64,000 nucleotides of DNA from the NCBI RefSeq assembly GCF_902686445.1, contig NC_062221.1, positions 37,526,575-37,590,574 on the forward strand, written 5' to 3'. The position numbers were made by a program, and so were the translations under genes. Shown here piece by piece: positions 1 to 11,900 of this stretch (positions are counted from its first letter, which is position 1; each line of letters opens with the position of its first letter). The DNA is from Sciurus carolinensis. Taxonomy: Eukaryota; Chordata; Mammalia; Rodentia; Sciuridae. The notes beneath the pieces were generated by a model that was not told where the DNA came from, searched no databases, and saw only the letters and a program-made list of their open reading frames with translations.

Positions 1-97
1 GGCTGTATTGGCCACTGGCGCCCTGCTGCCTGTCATCTTCGAGCTACTGGTCCAGGCTGTAGCCGTGAGCACTGCCAGGCGCCTCTACGAGGTCCAG
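1..97 (+). CDS. ZDHHC19: ZDHHC19-like palmitoyltransferase copy A, exon 5 (partial at window edge)
   Basis: This is the end of an internal coding exon cut by the window edge. Read from base 2 it gives 32 codons ending LYEVQ, followed by a good GT donor (gtaagc) at 98. The hydrophobic stretch LLPVIFELLVQAVAV matches the last transmembrane helix of ZDHHC19, followed by an STAR motif where the human protein has SSAD. The family transfers palmitate to protein cysteines via a DHHC cysteine-rich domain in Golgi or ER membranes; ZDHHC19 is known mainly from testis. The DHHC exon lies before base 1 and cannot be checked. Codon phase at the donor (phase 0) agrees with the equivalent exon at 62966-63072, which supports the assignment. 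Paralogue identity is inferred from remembered human sequence; a sciurid-specific name cannot be given. Confidence 0.85.
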
Positions 98-675
98 GTA
101 AGCAGGGTTGAGTCCCTGTGCCGGGATACCCCGCTGGGCTGAGAGACTCATGATTGGAAAAAGGCAAGGAACCTGAAGGTGTTCTGTTGAGGGAATGATG
201 AGGATAAGGCTCCAATTCAAGCCCCAGGTGGCACCGGCAATGAAGTTGACCCTGTCGGGGGGTCAAGTTAAAAAGGCCCAGAAACTTCAAGTGTGGCATT
301 ATTTTGGATGAAGTAGGGTTTTTGTAAAAAGTCTTTTATTGAGGAATAATGTACACCGAGTAAAATTCACCCTTTTTGTTCTATGGTCAGGGATTTGACA
401 AATAGATACCATCCTGCACTGTCCACCATGATTAAGGTTAGACCAGTTTCACTGCCCAGAATCTAGTCTCATCATCTTCGGTTGCCAAATTCTCTCCCAA
501 GTCCTTCTGGTTTTCCTTTTCCAGAATCACCATATAAATGGAGTCTTTTCCTTCTCAGTCTGGATATTGTATGGGTGGCCTACAAATAATATACACATAA
601 CCAATGGAAGGATTCTAACTTTGCAACTAGTTTTTCCATACTTTCTTTTTCTTATTTTGTTTGATTTGGTCTGTA

Positions 676-914
676 TTAAAGCCAGCAGTGCTTAACCAAT
701 GAGCTACATTCCCAGCCCCCATGGTTCTGTGTTTTTTGTTTTTTTTGGTTTGTTTGTTTGTTTATTTGTTTTTGTTTATTTTTTTCTTTTGAAGTCAGGG
801 TCTCACTAAGGTGCTTTGGGCCTGGCTAAGTTGCTGCAGCTGACTTTGAACTTGCAATCCTCCAGCCTCAACCTAGTAAGCTTCTCGGATTCAAGTGTGG
901 GCCATTGTGTCCAG
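676..914 (-). repeat. B1-ID type SINE (minus strand)
   Basis: Read on the plus strand it shows the reverse complement of an ID half (cttaaccaatgagctacatt), a T-rich linker, then the reverse complement of a 7SL-like half (cagggtctcactaaggtgct, then ggccattgtgtccag). This composite order is typical of sciurid SINEs. It is well decayed and lies in the ZDHHC19-like intron. Confidence 0.7.
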
Positions 915-1069
915 TTAGTTTCTCACACTTACAAAGAAGCTGCTAAAACCATTGGTGTACAGGCATCTTAGTGTACATTTCCATTTCTCTTGGGAAAATC
1001 TTAGGAGTGCCATTGCTGAGGCATAAGGTAACTGTGTGTGGAACTTTATAGGAAATTGCCAAATCTTTT

Positions 1070-1226
1070 TTTACATCCCCAATCCTTATTACATTTTGTT
1101 TTGTGGGAAGGTCTCACTAAGTTCCTGAGGGCCTTTCTAAGTTTGTGAGGTTGGCCTTGAGTTTGTGATGCTTCTGCCTCAGCCTCCCCAGTCACTGGGC
1201 TTACAGGTGTGATCCACTGCAGCATA
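1070..1226 (-). repeat. B1-ID type SINE fragment (minus strand)
   Basis: Contains the 7SL-like landmarks ggtctcactaagttcctgag and gcctcagcctccccagtcac in reverse orientation, ending with a gatccactgcagc remnant. The ID half is reduced to a short catccccaatcc stub. Decayed intronic SINE. Confidence 0.65.
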
Positions 1227-2175
1227 ATAGTTTCTTAAGTGCTGTGAACCCCGTAAAGCAGTCAGAACCTCATAGAGAACAATGGTTCATGTTTTTTTTG
1301 GACCTGGTGGGATATTCCAGAGCTGTCCTGATGATGTGGAATCCTTGTTCCTTCTAGTGAAGAATAGGGTTGAAAATGAGCATCTTCATGTGTGAGCCAT
1401 GGGAGAGTTGGGGGGCAGAGAGTGGTGCTGCTGGATCCCTTCCCATTGTGACTGAACACTTATAATTTAAATCCTTGAAGTTGGGGTGAGACTCATTCCA
1501 GTGTGGGAGGAGGACAGGGCCAGGCTGATGAATGGAGTGGAGGGAGAGGAAGAAGGGAGAGGAGATGCAGGTCAGTGAGGAGCTGACCTTTGAGCTTGAC
1601 CTTTACTCCTTTGTGTACTGAAGGCCTTCAGGCCAGACTCTCCTGGGCCATGTGATTTCTGACTAGGAAAATACAACTGGGCATCCCTGCTGCCACTGTC
1701 CTCCCAGATTGTGAAATTCACTGAAGGCACATTTTTAGGAACTGTGAGGGGTGGGAGAGGGAAGTGGGAATAGGGGGTGACACTGACTGTGGAGCAGTTG
1801 AGCAGCAGAGGGAAGATCTTATAAGGGATCTGGAAAGACGTGGTGGGAGGACGAGTGGGCCCCATGGAGACAGAGCAAGGATGCTGCTGGGGGGGAACAA
1901 GGTGAGGAGGGAGCCCTGAGAAGGCAGGAGAGGTGGTGCAGGGTCAGCACTGTCAGGGAGAGCTGCTCACAAGTGGGAGGAGGGAGGTGGCTCTTCCCAG
2001 GAGCCCTGGGAGGCAGGATCCCTGGGTCACTCTGGGCTTCCCTGTCCTTGGATTCCCGCTCCAGGCCTGAGTCCAGTCCTGGCTCAGTTGACCCACATAG
2101 GGAGAGTCACTGGGAGATGGCTGTGCAGAGTCCTGCCATTTCTGAGCTCCTCTTCCCATCCCCCTCTCCCTTCAG

Positions 2176-2246
2176 GAGAACAACCCATTCGACCAGGGTT
2201 GTATGAGAAACTGGCATGTCACCCTGTGCGCACCACTGGGGCCCAA
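2176..2246 (+). CDS. ZDHHC19: ZDHHC19-like copy A, exon 6
   Basis: A 71-nt exon with acceptor ccctctcccttcag and donor gtaagt at 2247. It starts in phase 0, fitting the preceding exon, and encodes ENNPFDQGC followed by NWHVTLCAPLGPK, with the last lysine codon split 2+1 across the intron. The NPFDQGC..NW block just after the last membrane helix is a hallmark of several DHHC enzymes (a TTxE/PaCCT-like cytosolic C-terminal region) and closely matches what I recall of ZDHHC19. No stop, frameshift or splice defect is visible, so this copy looks intact here. Confidence 0.9.
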
Positions 2247-2583
2247 GTAAGTTGGTAAACCAGAGGCTCAAGTGGTGGACCCTGGGGCTGGTGGGGTGGG
2301 TGAGGCTGGGTCTTCTTCCCTGGTCCCTTACCTCATCTCCCTGTCCCTGACCCTCACTGTTCTCTTCCTTTGGGGTTTTCTCCAGAGCTCTCTGGGAACT
2401 CCCCTCTTCCTTGCCTCTGTAGGTTCTAGCCCCAAGAAATGGGGTTGAGTGGAACCCCAGCCTGGATGGGAGCCCTGGAACAGAGCCCTGGGCTCTGTGC
2501 TGTCCAGGCTGAGGGGTGAGGGTGGTCAGGGAGAACAGGAAAGGTGGGTGGTGACCCCTTTCTTTGGACCTGTCATTGCCCAG

Positions 2584-2764
2584 GTACATGTCAGAAGTTG
2601 TGTTGCTCCAGCAAGACTCGGGGTCCAAGTGGGAGCCCATGGCGGCCCTGCAGCCACCAACATTCTCCCCAGCACTCCATCGCCCACACCTCCCTGGGCC
2701 CAACTCTCAACCTGTGTCTTTTGACACATCTTATGAAGGAGCACCAGGGAGTGCAGTCATCTAG
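2584..2764 (+). CDS. ZDHHC19: ZDHHC19-like copy A, exon 7 with stop codon
   Basis: Acceptor ends cag at 2583. The exon supplies the third base of the split lysine codon, then YMSEVVLLQQDSG and a proline-rich cytosolic tail ending GSAVI and TAG at 2762-2764. The human protein has a tail of similar length and composition after KYM (ending near GTPGAW), so the frame is confident although the tail is poorly conserved. The stop codon is followed directly by gtgagg, a plausible donor, suggesting that the 3' UTR continues in a separate exon. No lesion is seen. Confidence 0.85.
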
Positions 2765-2959
2765 GTGAGGAGTAGTGGGTGTGCAGTGGACAGGGGTGTC
2801 TGAGGGCTGCACATGTGTTGTTGGAGCCCCTGAGGTAGGGCTGGCCCTGCAGCTGAAGCACCTGGAGCTGAGGAGTGGGAGTATGGATGTGAGGGTGCAG
2901 GTCCAGGTCACAGGGCTTCAGAGCACACCCAGGTGTCCCTGAATAGACAGAGAGAAAAG

Positions 2960-3052
2960 ACTGCTCATCTAACTAGCTGGGAGACCCTGGACCAGGTCCT
3001 TACCTTTCTTTGCCTCAGTTTCCTCAGCTATTATTAAGGACTGACACTAGTC
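2960..3052 (+). repeat. MIR SINE fragment
   Basis: Carries the MIR core pattern: a tgggagaccctggaccaggt block followed by cctttctttgcctcagtttc and cctcagct. MIRs are ancient, so this marks old intronic DNA between the stop-codon exon and the 3' UTR exon. Confidence 0.65.
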
Positions 3053-3307
3053 CAGGATTTCATAATGTTTTAAAGAAGATTCTTTGTTATTGGAAATTTT
3101 TACTTGAAGCCCCATGTAAAACACACGCAGTGGGGTATTAGTAGTAAAGTGGGATGGTAGCACACGGTGCCCCCAAGTGCTCTTTTAGTCACTTGTGGTG
3201 CCAGCCCTCTTTCTGTCCTGCCTCAGGGGCTCAGGGACTTGACCGTGAGCTGTGGGTGGAGTTCAGGGAGAGCCCCATGTACTGACTCTTGTTTCTCTTC
3301 CCATCAG

Positions 3308-3500
3308 CCCAGTGCTGCAGTGGAAGGTCCACAGGGAGACTTGGTCTCCAATTCACCCCCTCCCTGTGATGCCTGGATATGGACATGCTGCCAGGATGTG
3401 AGCCCCACATCAGGCCTCTGAGGCCTGAGCCCTGACTCCCCTGTTGGGAGCACCCTGACCCCATGACTCTCCAACCCCCATAAAATTTTTTGCTGATTCT
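3308..3500 (+). other. Probable 3' UTR exon of ZDHHC19-like copy A
   Basis: A pyrimidine-rich tract and acceptor (tgtttctcttcccatcag) end at 3307, followed by about 190 bases with no continued reading frame. A CATAAA poly(A) signal variant lies at 3479-3484 and a GT/T-rich stretch (cctgtctgttctag) downstream. With the donor right after the stop codon at 2764, a spliced 3' UTR is the simplest model. Retention of 2765-3307 as one long 3' UTR is the alternative; transcript data would decide. Confidence 0.5.
3479..3484 (+). promoter_or_regulatory. Poly(A) signal (CATAAA variant)
   Basis: CATAAA, a known weaker variant of AATAAA, lies 715 bases past the stop codon, and a T/GT-rich stretch begins about 25 bases later. 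It is the best 3' end candidate for copy A. No AATAAA is seen between the stop codon and this point. Confidence 0.55.
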
Positions 3501-3837
3501 ATGACTGCTCTGCCTGTCTGTTCTAGATTCAAAGAAATGTGTTTCCTGGGGAGGCTTTGAGGGGCTGGGAGAAGTACCTCCTGGAAGGTTAGAGAGATGC
3601 TCTCTGGACACCTAAGCTCATGAATTCATACTCTCTGGCGTTTTGCCCTTGGGCAAGACACTTAGCATTTCTCTCATCCTTAAAATATGGCGTCTGTAAT
3701 AATCACAGCAAGTGACCTTGTGGCCTTCCTGGCAAGGGCTGAAGGTGAGAAGAGAGAAAACCCACCAACCAGGATAGTACAGAATAGAAAGGGAACTTGT
3801 ATATTGCTAATTCTATTTGTCTGTTGACATATGTATC

Positions 3838-3838
<1 letters not shown>

Positions 3839-3929
<91 letters not shown>

Positions 3930-3936
3930 CAGAGAG
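3839..3936. repeat. Compound (TG)n-(AG)n-(ACAGAG)n microsatellite
   Basis: Twenty-one TG units run straight into fifteen AG units and then ACAGAG repeats. The reading frames with CVCV and RERE runs across it are simple-repeat artefacts. It directly precedes a minus-strand SINE, a common position because A-rich or T-rich SINE ends seed microsatellites. Confidence 0.95.
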
Positions 3937-3974
3937 GGTTCAAGAGAGAAAGAGGAGAGAGGGAGAGAATTTGT

Positions 3975-4158
3975 GTGTGGTACTGGGGATCAAAATCAAA
4001 ACCAGGGCTGTATGCTTGGTAGGCAAGCACTCTACCACTGAACTACATTCCCATCTCTATTTATTTTGAGGCATAGAATCACTAAATTGACAAGGTTGTC
4101 CTCCAACTTCTGATCCTACTCTGTGTCAGACTCCCATGTAGCTTCCCAAGGTGTTATA
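3975..4158 (-). repeat. B1-ID type SINE (minus strand)
   Basis: Starts gtggtactggggatcaaaat, the reversed 3' end of the ID half, continues ggcaagcactctaccactga, and then shows reversed B1 remnants (ttgacaaggttgtcctccaa). It is clearly decayed in the B1 half. Confidence 0.75.
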
Positions 4159-4998
4159 GGGGGAGTCCAATTTTTTACTGGCTTAGGGAGTTCTATATGG
4201 AAGATCTCAGCATGTACAAACAGTTTTTCCTGTTTTTTTTTTTCTCCAGTGAATATTTAAACAATTTTTTCTTGCCTAATGTCAGTGCCTTTAACTTTTA
4301 ATAAACTTGTTAAATATTTCATAAATGTCATACATCAGGTTGTGGAAGTTTCTTGTGTCTCTTTTGTGTGTGTATGTGTTCCCTTTTCAGTCATGGAAAG
4401 GATTAGATTTTGTCACAACGTTTTTCTGAATTAAATGATTGTGTTGATTTTTTTTCCTTCACTATTATTGTGGTTTACAACATAATGATCATTATTCCAA
4501 ATTTTAGTGTTTAATAACTGACTGGGTCCAAGACAAGAAGACACTATGTTCAAGAAACTGTGGGGAAAATCACAGTATAAACTAACTACATAATGTGTGA
4601 TAAGAATGTGTATTATAATATAAAACATTTCTACACATGGTAGGTAGTTGCAAGAAACCATTCTCTGCTTAGGAAAATGGTGTTTCAGGTTTCAGTGTAA
4701 AGTACTAGCAAACTCCAACCCTCTTGTGTGGATATCTTATATCTGTTTTCACTCTCTTCCAGCCCAGTGTCAGTTATGAGGTGTGGAGTGCCTTTTTCCA
4801 ATCACAAGTGTGATTACCAATTTTGTCACTTCTTACAATCATCTGATGTGATGTGGTCTGAAATATATCTTGCATTCACTGCAGAACCATGTGCCCAGTG
4901 AGGAGAGATCCTGCCTGATATTGGAATCAGTGTTGGCCATCTCTCCAATCCCAGTTCCTGATAATGTCTCAGACTATCACCTATATAACGTTTTTTCA

Positions 4999-5198
4999 TG
5001 GTGTGCACTGGGGATTTAACCCAGGGATGTTTTACCACTGAGTTTCATCCACAGTCCTTTCTATTTTGTATTGAGTCAAATTCTCTTTAAGTGGCTGAGG
5101 ACCTGACTGTGTTGCTGAGGGTTGCCTGGAACTTTGGTCCTCCTGTCTCAGCCTCAAGAGTCTCTGGAATCACAGGAGTGCACCACCAAGCCCAGCTA
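4999..5198 (-). repeat. B1-ID type SINE (minus strand)
   Basis: Reversed ID half (gcactggggatttaacccag, then ttttaccactgag) followed by a reversed B1 half (gtctcagcctcaagagtctc, caccaccaagcccagct). Nearly complete in outline. Confidence 0.75.
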
Positions 5199-5284
5199 CA
5201 CTCCATTTTTACATGTTGATTCATTCTTGCATTCCTGGGATAAATCCCAGTGGCAATGGGTCTCCACCCATTTTTTTCCTTTGT

Positions 5285-5411
5285 TTAGTTGTGTTTTTTT
5301 GGTGGGGGAGGCAGGGTCCTACCAATTTGCTACCTCTGACTTTGAACTTGTGATTCCCCTGCCTCAGCCTCCTAAACTGCTGGGATTGCTGGTGTGCACC
5401 ACTGATCCCAT
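5285..5411 (-). repeat. B1-type SINE fragment (minus strand)
   Basis: Reversed B1 half with ctgcctcagcctcctaaact, gctgggattgctggtgtgca and ccaccactgatccc. Only the 7SL-like half is visible. Confidence 0.7.
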
Positions 5412-5419
5412 CACAAACA

Positions 5420-8400
5420 GCAATCTTTGAGAGACAGGAAACAAATGTGTCCTTTTGGATAAGTACTCAACTTACTGCCATCCTTTCTAGGCTATGGTAC
5501 AGGTTAGTGGACATAGCCAAATAGAGCCTAGCAACTTCCTTGAGTTAAGGAGGAGGAGATGAGAGTCAGGCAAGACCAGGACAGTGAGAGAAGACACTTG
5601 CTCAGGAATAGAACTCCAGTGGTCTTCATGGTCCTCTAGTGGTCTGCAGGGCACTTTGAGTCCTCACTAGAATACTGATTGAAGCTTATGGTGAAGAAAC
5701 TTCCCAGGACTGGAAGAAACACAAAATATTCCAAAGAAACATTGCTTAGTGCTTACACAAATTAGGAGCAGTGTGTACTTCTTAGCCAAATTTGAAAACT
5801 TCATAATTCTACACATTGGCTAGAATATAGAGAGGAAGGATTGCTTCAGTAACGACAATAAGTATTAGAATAAAGATTTCTCTGATCCATTCCAACCAAC
5901 CATGAAGTTGAGGAGCATATTTCTGAAATACAGAAGTCATCTTAATCCAAAGTGTATAATAGAAAAAAATGTTCATATTGATTGTAAATTAGTAAATTCT
6001 TGCTAAGTTGAACACCTTTATTTGATTATAGAAGGATTTGATTTTTATAATGTAGTGGTTTAGGTATTAGATCACATCAGTATCAAAAATTCAGTGGAAT
6101 ATGGAAGTCCTCAGCCTTGCTCTAGTTCTACTTTAGTTCTTTGTTAATGACTTCTCTAGGGTAGTAGTGGATGTACAAATGTTGGACCTGTTTTACTCGG
6201 TCAGTGCTGCCCATCATCTATCAACCAAACCTTTAAAATATTTTAGTAGGCCATCAAACTTTACAAAACACACCATAATGACTGTAACCTCAACGCTCTT
6301 CCTTTGTTCCTGGGGACTGAGCCTAAGTAGGCTCCTGTGATGAAGCCTGCTAGGAGTTGAACTGTAGATTGCTACCCCACTAGATTTACCAGTTATCTTT
6401 GGTAGGATCAGTCAATATATTAGTGAGGTTCTTTGAGAATATGTCACTGGTGATTGTTAAGCCTTTTCCTCATTATCTCATCATTTAGAATTCCCTCATC
6501 ATGTTTTGTTCTTGTCACAGAGCAGGTTGTGCATTGTGAGAGGAAACTAGACATTCTATGAATCTAGATACCCAGGCTTCCAATCAATCATACCCTAATT
6601 TTTAACAACTTCTCTTATAAACCTTTTTCTTAATTGAACTTCCTGGGAAATGGAGAAAAACAACTTTATGCTTTCTCATTTGGAATACAGGTGTAAATTC
6701 TTCAAGGTGAACATAAAATTCTTCAAAAAACTCGGAGTTACCTTCTTTCTCTTTCCATTTTCTGGATTTGTTGTAGCAATGGTTTCGTGTTATCTGGAAC
6801 ATTCTTTTGTTGAATATCATGATCAATTTTGACTTTTATAGTTTGGAGTCCCCACACCTGGAACCAGTTGTTTTATCTCTTTGTATCATGGTGTTTGCCT
6901 GCATTTTAGCATTCAGCTTCACTGGTTGACACTTCTAGGGTACTAAGAAAAGTTTTATTTCTTGTTATTCAGTATAAAAACCTTAAAATTGATATATAGT
7001 CAAGGAATATATTGGAGGGTTCTGTAATTGCAAGTCAATGAATTAGTATTCAATGATATTTTTTATTTTGTAGAGTGCTATTAAGAGTATGTATTTGACA
7101 CCTTTTTAATGTATAGAGTATAGAATATATAGAACCATTGTTCATAAAGTTGTAGCATGCTTGAGAGAAGTGCAGGAATTAGAACATATTTATCTAGTGG
7201 TAACAAAAAAAATACTACGCATTTCTCTCTTACTGATTCAGTGGAATTTCTTGTTCACTCTTCTCCTATTTGTTTACAATCACATATATCATTAGTTTCC
7301 TGATTTGTAACTAAGAAAATTCAATTTTTCATTCCTCTCTACACCACACTCATTTTGCAGAACCCACAGCTGACAAGAAAATCAATACAACTCCCCACAT
7401 ACAGATAGCAGCAAATTAAACAGTTGGGACAATCCTGGAGTGGTTTCTCTTCAGAATCTATCTAGGAAAACCTTGTAGCAGAATTGCTACACATGAAAAG
7501 TTGCTGAAACCCCTTCTCCTTACCACAAGCCAGGGGACCAGGGTGCATCAACCTTTCCAGAACGTACTTACCCACCTCAGCGTTCCACATAGACACTGTC
7601 GTAGCTGATGTAGAGAAGGAGTGGACGCCTGTAATTCCCAACAGAAGAATCTGTGAGAGCTCAGATCTAAGCAGCAAAGAAATTTTGACCAAGAGCAGAG
7701 GAAAGGAGAAGGTGAGGCTTGAGATCTGCTGTGACCTTGCTGATGCTGGAGGGAGGCACAGCTGGAAATTGAGTCCTAAGAAACGCAGAGGGACTTTCCC
7801 CCTGATTGCTTTCACAATATACATAGGTCCATTCCAGCTGCATAGAGAGGGATGGTTCTCCAGATCATGGCAGCACCTGGTGCATTCCATAAGTAGAAGT
7901 TGACTGAATCCTTGGAAACCTTAAAAGGAAGGTTCCAGGTCTTTACCATAGCCAGGAAGATGTCAGTCAAGGCAGAAAGTTGCCTAGGTTCAAGGAAGAA
8001 GACAAGGGCTCCCAGCCTAACCCAATTTTCAGCCTGACTTGAGGCCACAACTGCCTAGTGATAGCCACTGGTTGGATACGGCCTCAACCTTGATTCAGCC
8101 ACAGTTAGCAGAGGGAATCAGCACTGGCCATTCCAAACAGGGGCAGTAGAAATTAGAACACAGGAGAACCAGCTGAGTTCATATGCTCAGCAGTGAGAAT
8201 AGTAACTCAGTGAGCTGGACAGGCCAGGGGAAATGTTTCTGCCTCACGTATCACTCATGGAGAATACACAAGCACAGGACCTGTACTTGTAGACAGTCAC
8301 CAGGCTATAGACCACCATTAAAAGCATCCTGTAGAGGGAAGTGAGTACACAGTGTGAAACCAGCAATCACACAGTTTTAATCTGCCATCTTTAACTCCTT

Positions 8401-8685
8401 CACGTAACAGGAACAACCAACAGACACAACACCATATCCCCCAAGCTGCGAGCCACAGGCCCCTGAGCTGACAAACCAGAACCAGCCAGTGGGAGGTTCA
8501 GAGCAACTAGGAGAGTGATCTTGTGCCCCACGACCTCTGGAGGAATCCAAAGCCAAGAATGACATCTTCTACATGTTCCAAATCCTAATGAAATCCAAAC
8601 TAAGATGGAACAATTTTTTTTCACCTAGGCATGGTTTAAGATGAATAACTCTTAATATCAATTTTGATCATCTATATTATTCCTA
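5420..8685. other. Intergenic, no gene seen; possible L1 5' region
   Basis: AT-rich DNA without splice-flanked coding blocks or conserved protein motifs. From about 7450 to 8640 the base composition rises and the sequence has the look of an old L1 5' region, with short purine-rich frames in several phases, but I could not match it to a specific consensus. A plus-strand L1 begins downstream near 9600, which would fit. Confidence 0.4.
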
Positions 8686-8689
8686 CTTT

Positions 8690-8815
8690 ATTTTTTTTAG
8701 TTGTAGATGGACACATACCTTTTGTGTGTGTGTGTGTGTGTGGTGCTGAGGATCAAGTCCAGTGCTTCACACACACTAGGAGAGCACTGTACCACAGAGT
8801 CACAACCCAGCTACA
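8690..8815 (-). repeat. ID-type SINE with internal (TG)n (minus strand)
   Basis: Shows ttagttgtagatggacacat, a (TG)9 stretch, then ggtgctgaggatcaagtcca and gagcactgtaccacagagtc. This is the reversed tRNA-like ID module with a sciurid-type leader. The frame-disrupting TG tract lies at the A-rich/T-rich junction. Confidence 0.65.
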
Positions 8816-9599
8816 CTCTTTATCTTGATTGTTAGTTGTTACCTTAGTAGCCAACACTGTACCTTCAACTCATTTGAAATGTATTTTTTCTAATGGCTGC
8901 AAGCATCAATTAGAATTATTCTCTGTATCTTTGTTTTTTTGGGCCCTAGTTTATATTTTGTCCACTAATCCACTCTTTTCCCTCTTACATTATCTGCTAG
9001 TTCCTCAAATACACCTTCTCATTTTTTTCTTCTTTTTGTCTCAGTGTGTACTATTTTATGCTGTCCTTTTTTCCTATTTTCTTTTTCTTTCTCATTACCC
9101 AATCTTTATTTTTTCCCATTTCAGCCCTCATATAAAATTATACCTTTACTATATTTAGTAACTGATTTTTCATCCTGTTCCAGAATGTTACTACATGTTT
9201 ATAACTGGATTAGAAGAAAAGTAGAGAAAAATATTAACAAATTTTTCATTGTTATAAATTTGAATAGTAGGTGACTTGGCTCTGAAGTGATTGTAGTAGT
9301 GTTCAGTTGTTTCTTTCAAAGTGGTGTTGATACCAGAATCAGCAGATTCTATACACTGAGTTAAAGTATAAATACATGGATATTTTTAAAACCCAGAACT
9401 CTTAAGAGTAAGATGCTTATGAAGTAGCCCTTCCTTATAGAAGTAGCTATAGCTACCCCAATAGATGTGTAGACATGAACTCAATACGAAAACCATTGAA
9501 CAAACCAACCCAAACAACCAATAACACTTAATATGTGGACTCCATGAATCCAAAATGAAGAAATATACTAGAAACAATCTAAAAGTTCATAGTTGTGAT

Positions 9600-11900
9600 G
9601 TTCAATGAGCAAAAACAAGATGTAAGAAATGAAATGAGATAGAGAAAATATACAAAATGAAAGATCATTTCAATAGAGATTCTGAAAAGTACCAAATGGA
9701 AGTCCTGGAAATGAAAGACTCAATAAACCAAATTAAAAATACAACAGAAACCATCGCCAATATTTTGGAAATATCAAGGAAAGAAAACTTAAGGCCAATA
9801 TCCCTGGTGATCATAGATACAAATATTTTTAATAAAATAGTGTCAAAATGCATAAAAGAGCAACACATTAAACACTGTGCACTAATATCATGTAGATTTC
9901 ATTCACAGATGCAAATCTGGTGCAGCCTATGCAAATCAACATGTAATTCACGACATAAATAGACTTAAGGCAAGAATCACATGATTATCTCAAAAAGCAG
10001 AAATATCATTTGATAATGTACAATAAACTTTCTGTTTAAAACATTTAAAAATTTAGGAATAGAAGGAACTTAGCGTTGTGTAGGCTATATAACAAACTGA
10101 AGAACAACATCATGCTGAAAAAAGAAAAACCCAAAACATTTCCACTTAAACAGGAGCAAGATAAGAATGCCCTTTCTCATCGATTTTATTCGACATAGTC
10201 CTTGAAACTCTTAACTAGAGTAATCAGGCAAGAGAAGGAAATTAAAGCGATACGGTAGAAAACGAAGCTCAAATTATGTTTACTAATATGATCTTATATT
10301 TAAAAAAACCAAAAATTCTACCAGAAGACTTCTACAGCTGAAAACAAATTTAATAAACTAGCAGGATACAAGATCAATGCAAATAAATTATTACTTTTCT
10401 GTATTCTACTAATGAATCTGCAGAAGAAGAATTAGAAAAACTATCCCATTCACAATAACCTCAAAAAAAAATACTTAGTAATTAATGTAATGAAGAATGT
10501 GAAGAACCTGTACAATGAGAACTATAGAACTCTGAAGAAATACATTGAAAAATACCTTAGAGGATGGAAAGACCTTTAATGCTCTTGGATAGGCAAAAGT
10601 AATATTATCAAAATGGCTATAGTACCAAAAGCAATATACACAGTCAGTATAATTCCCATCAGAATACCAATGACATTTTTCACCATACTACTAGAAAAGC
10701 AGTTTTAAAATTCCCATTTGGAAAAATAAGAGACCCAGAAGAGCCAAAGCAATCCTGAGGAAAAAGATTGATACTATAAGAATAACAATTTCAGACCTCA
10801 AATTATATTACAAAGGTATAGTAAAAAAAAAAAAAAATAGTATGATACTAGCACAAAAATTCACAAGATGACCTATGGAAGAAAAGACACTGAGACAATC
10901 TCCCATAAGGACATTTATCAAACACTAGACAAAAGTGCCAAAGACATAGGGTAGAAAAACAGACAGCCTTTTAACTAAACCATGCTGGGCAAACTGGAAA
11001 TCCATATGTAGAAGAATGAAACTTGAACACTCTCTCTCACCATATACAAAAATCAACTCAAAGTGGCTTGACAATACATTAATTAGACCAGAAACTCTGA
11101 AACTGTTAGAAAAAAAAATATAGCCACAAGACTCCAGCAGGTTGACACAGGAACTGACTTTCTCAACAAAATTTCTAAAGTACATAAAATAAAACCAAAA
11201 CTCAATAAGTGGAATAGCATCAAATTAAGAAGCTTCTGCACAAAAAAGAAAACAAGAATGTGAAGAGAGAGATTAGAGAATGGGAAAAGATCTTTACCAC
11301 CAATCCTCAAATAGGGCATTAATATCCATAATATGAAGAACTCAAATACTTAACACCAAAAAAAAAAAATCCACACAAATAACCCAATTTATAAATGAGC
11401 ATTTTATAAACTAAAATTTATAAACTAAAAAGTTAATAAACTAAACAGACACTTCTCAAAAGAAGAAAGATGAATGGCCAAGAAATATATGAAAAAAATG
11501 TTCAACATATCTAGCAATTAGGGAAATACAAATCAAAAGTACATTGAGATTTTTTTCTCACTCTAGTGAGAATGGATATTAGAAATATAAATAAAAATAT
11601 TTAGGTGCGGATATAAGGTAAAAGTTACACTCAATCATGAATTGCTGGTGGGACTGCAAATTAGTGCAACTACTCTGGAAAGCTGTATAGAGATTCCTGG
11701 ACAATAGTTGCATAGAGATTACTGAACAATTCCTAGTTATGTATCCTAAAGATCTAAAATCAGCAATAGTATTGAGGTACACCCACATCCATATTTTTAG
11801 CAACACAATTCACAATAGCCAAGCTATGAACCCAACCTAGGTGCCCATACATACACAATGAAGTTATTACTTAATCAGAAAGTGTGTTATATAGTTAAAG
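9600..11900 (+). mobile_element. Old L1 LINE, plus strand, internally deleted
   Basis: From 9655 the sequence reads as L1 ORF1 coiled-coil text (MEVLEMKDSINQIKN). At about 9775 it switches without a spacer to ORF2 reverse-transcriptase text (ENLRPISLVIIDTNIFNKI). From there it runs on through degraded ORF2 (ccttagaggatggaaagacc, caatgcaaataaattattac) to C-terminal text near 11830 (ttcacaatagccaagctatg). The ORF1-ORF2 spacer, the endonuclease domain and the start of RT are missing, so the 101-residue open frame at 9657-9962 is a deletion chimera. Stops and frameshifts are frequent throughout. No intact protein is possible. Confidence 0.85.

Larger units (their letters stand above)
98..2175 (+). 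other. Intron of ZDHHC19-like copy A with SINEs
   Basis: Intron between the gtaagc donor at 98 and the acceptor ending ttcag at 2175. Bases about 190-460 align by eye with 63600-63870 in the matching intron of the second copy, direct evidence that the two loci are duplicates. Within this shared part, from about 325, is an old L1-like segment (ttattgaggaataatgtaca onward). Two minus-strand B1-ID SINEs follow at about 676-914 and 1070-1226. I see no further coding exon; short reading frames at 1262-2159 have no family resemblance. Confidence 0.8.

Noticed and set aside
2107..2703. 198-codon minus-strand frame opposite ZDHHC19-like exons 6-7
   Set aside because: It is a shadow of plus-strand exons and G+C-rich intron; it has no splice context or family motif.
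3797..4069. Frames with CVCV and RERE runs
   Set aside because: They are translations of the TG/AG microsatellite at 3839-3936.
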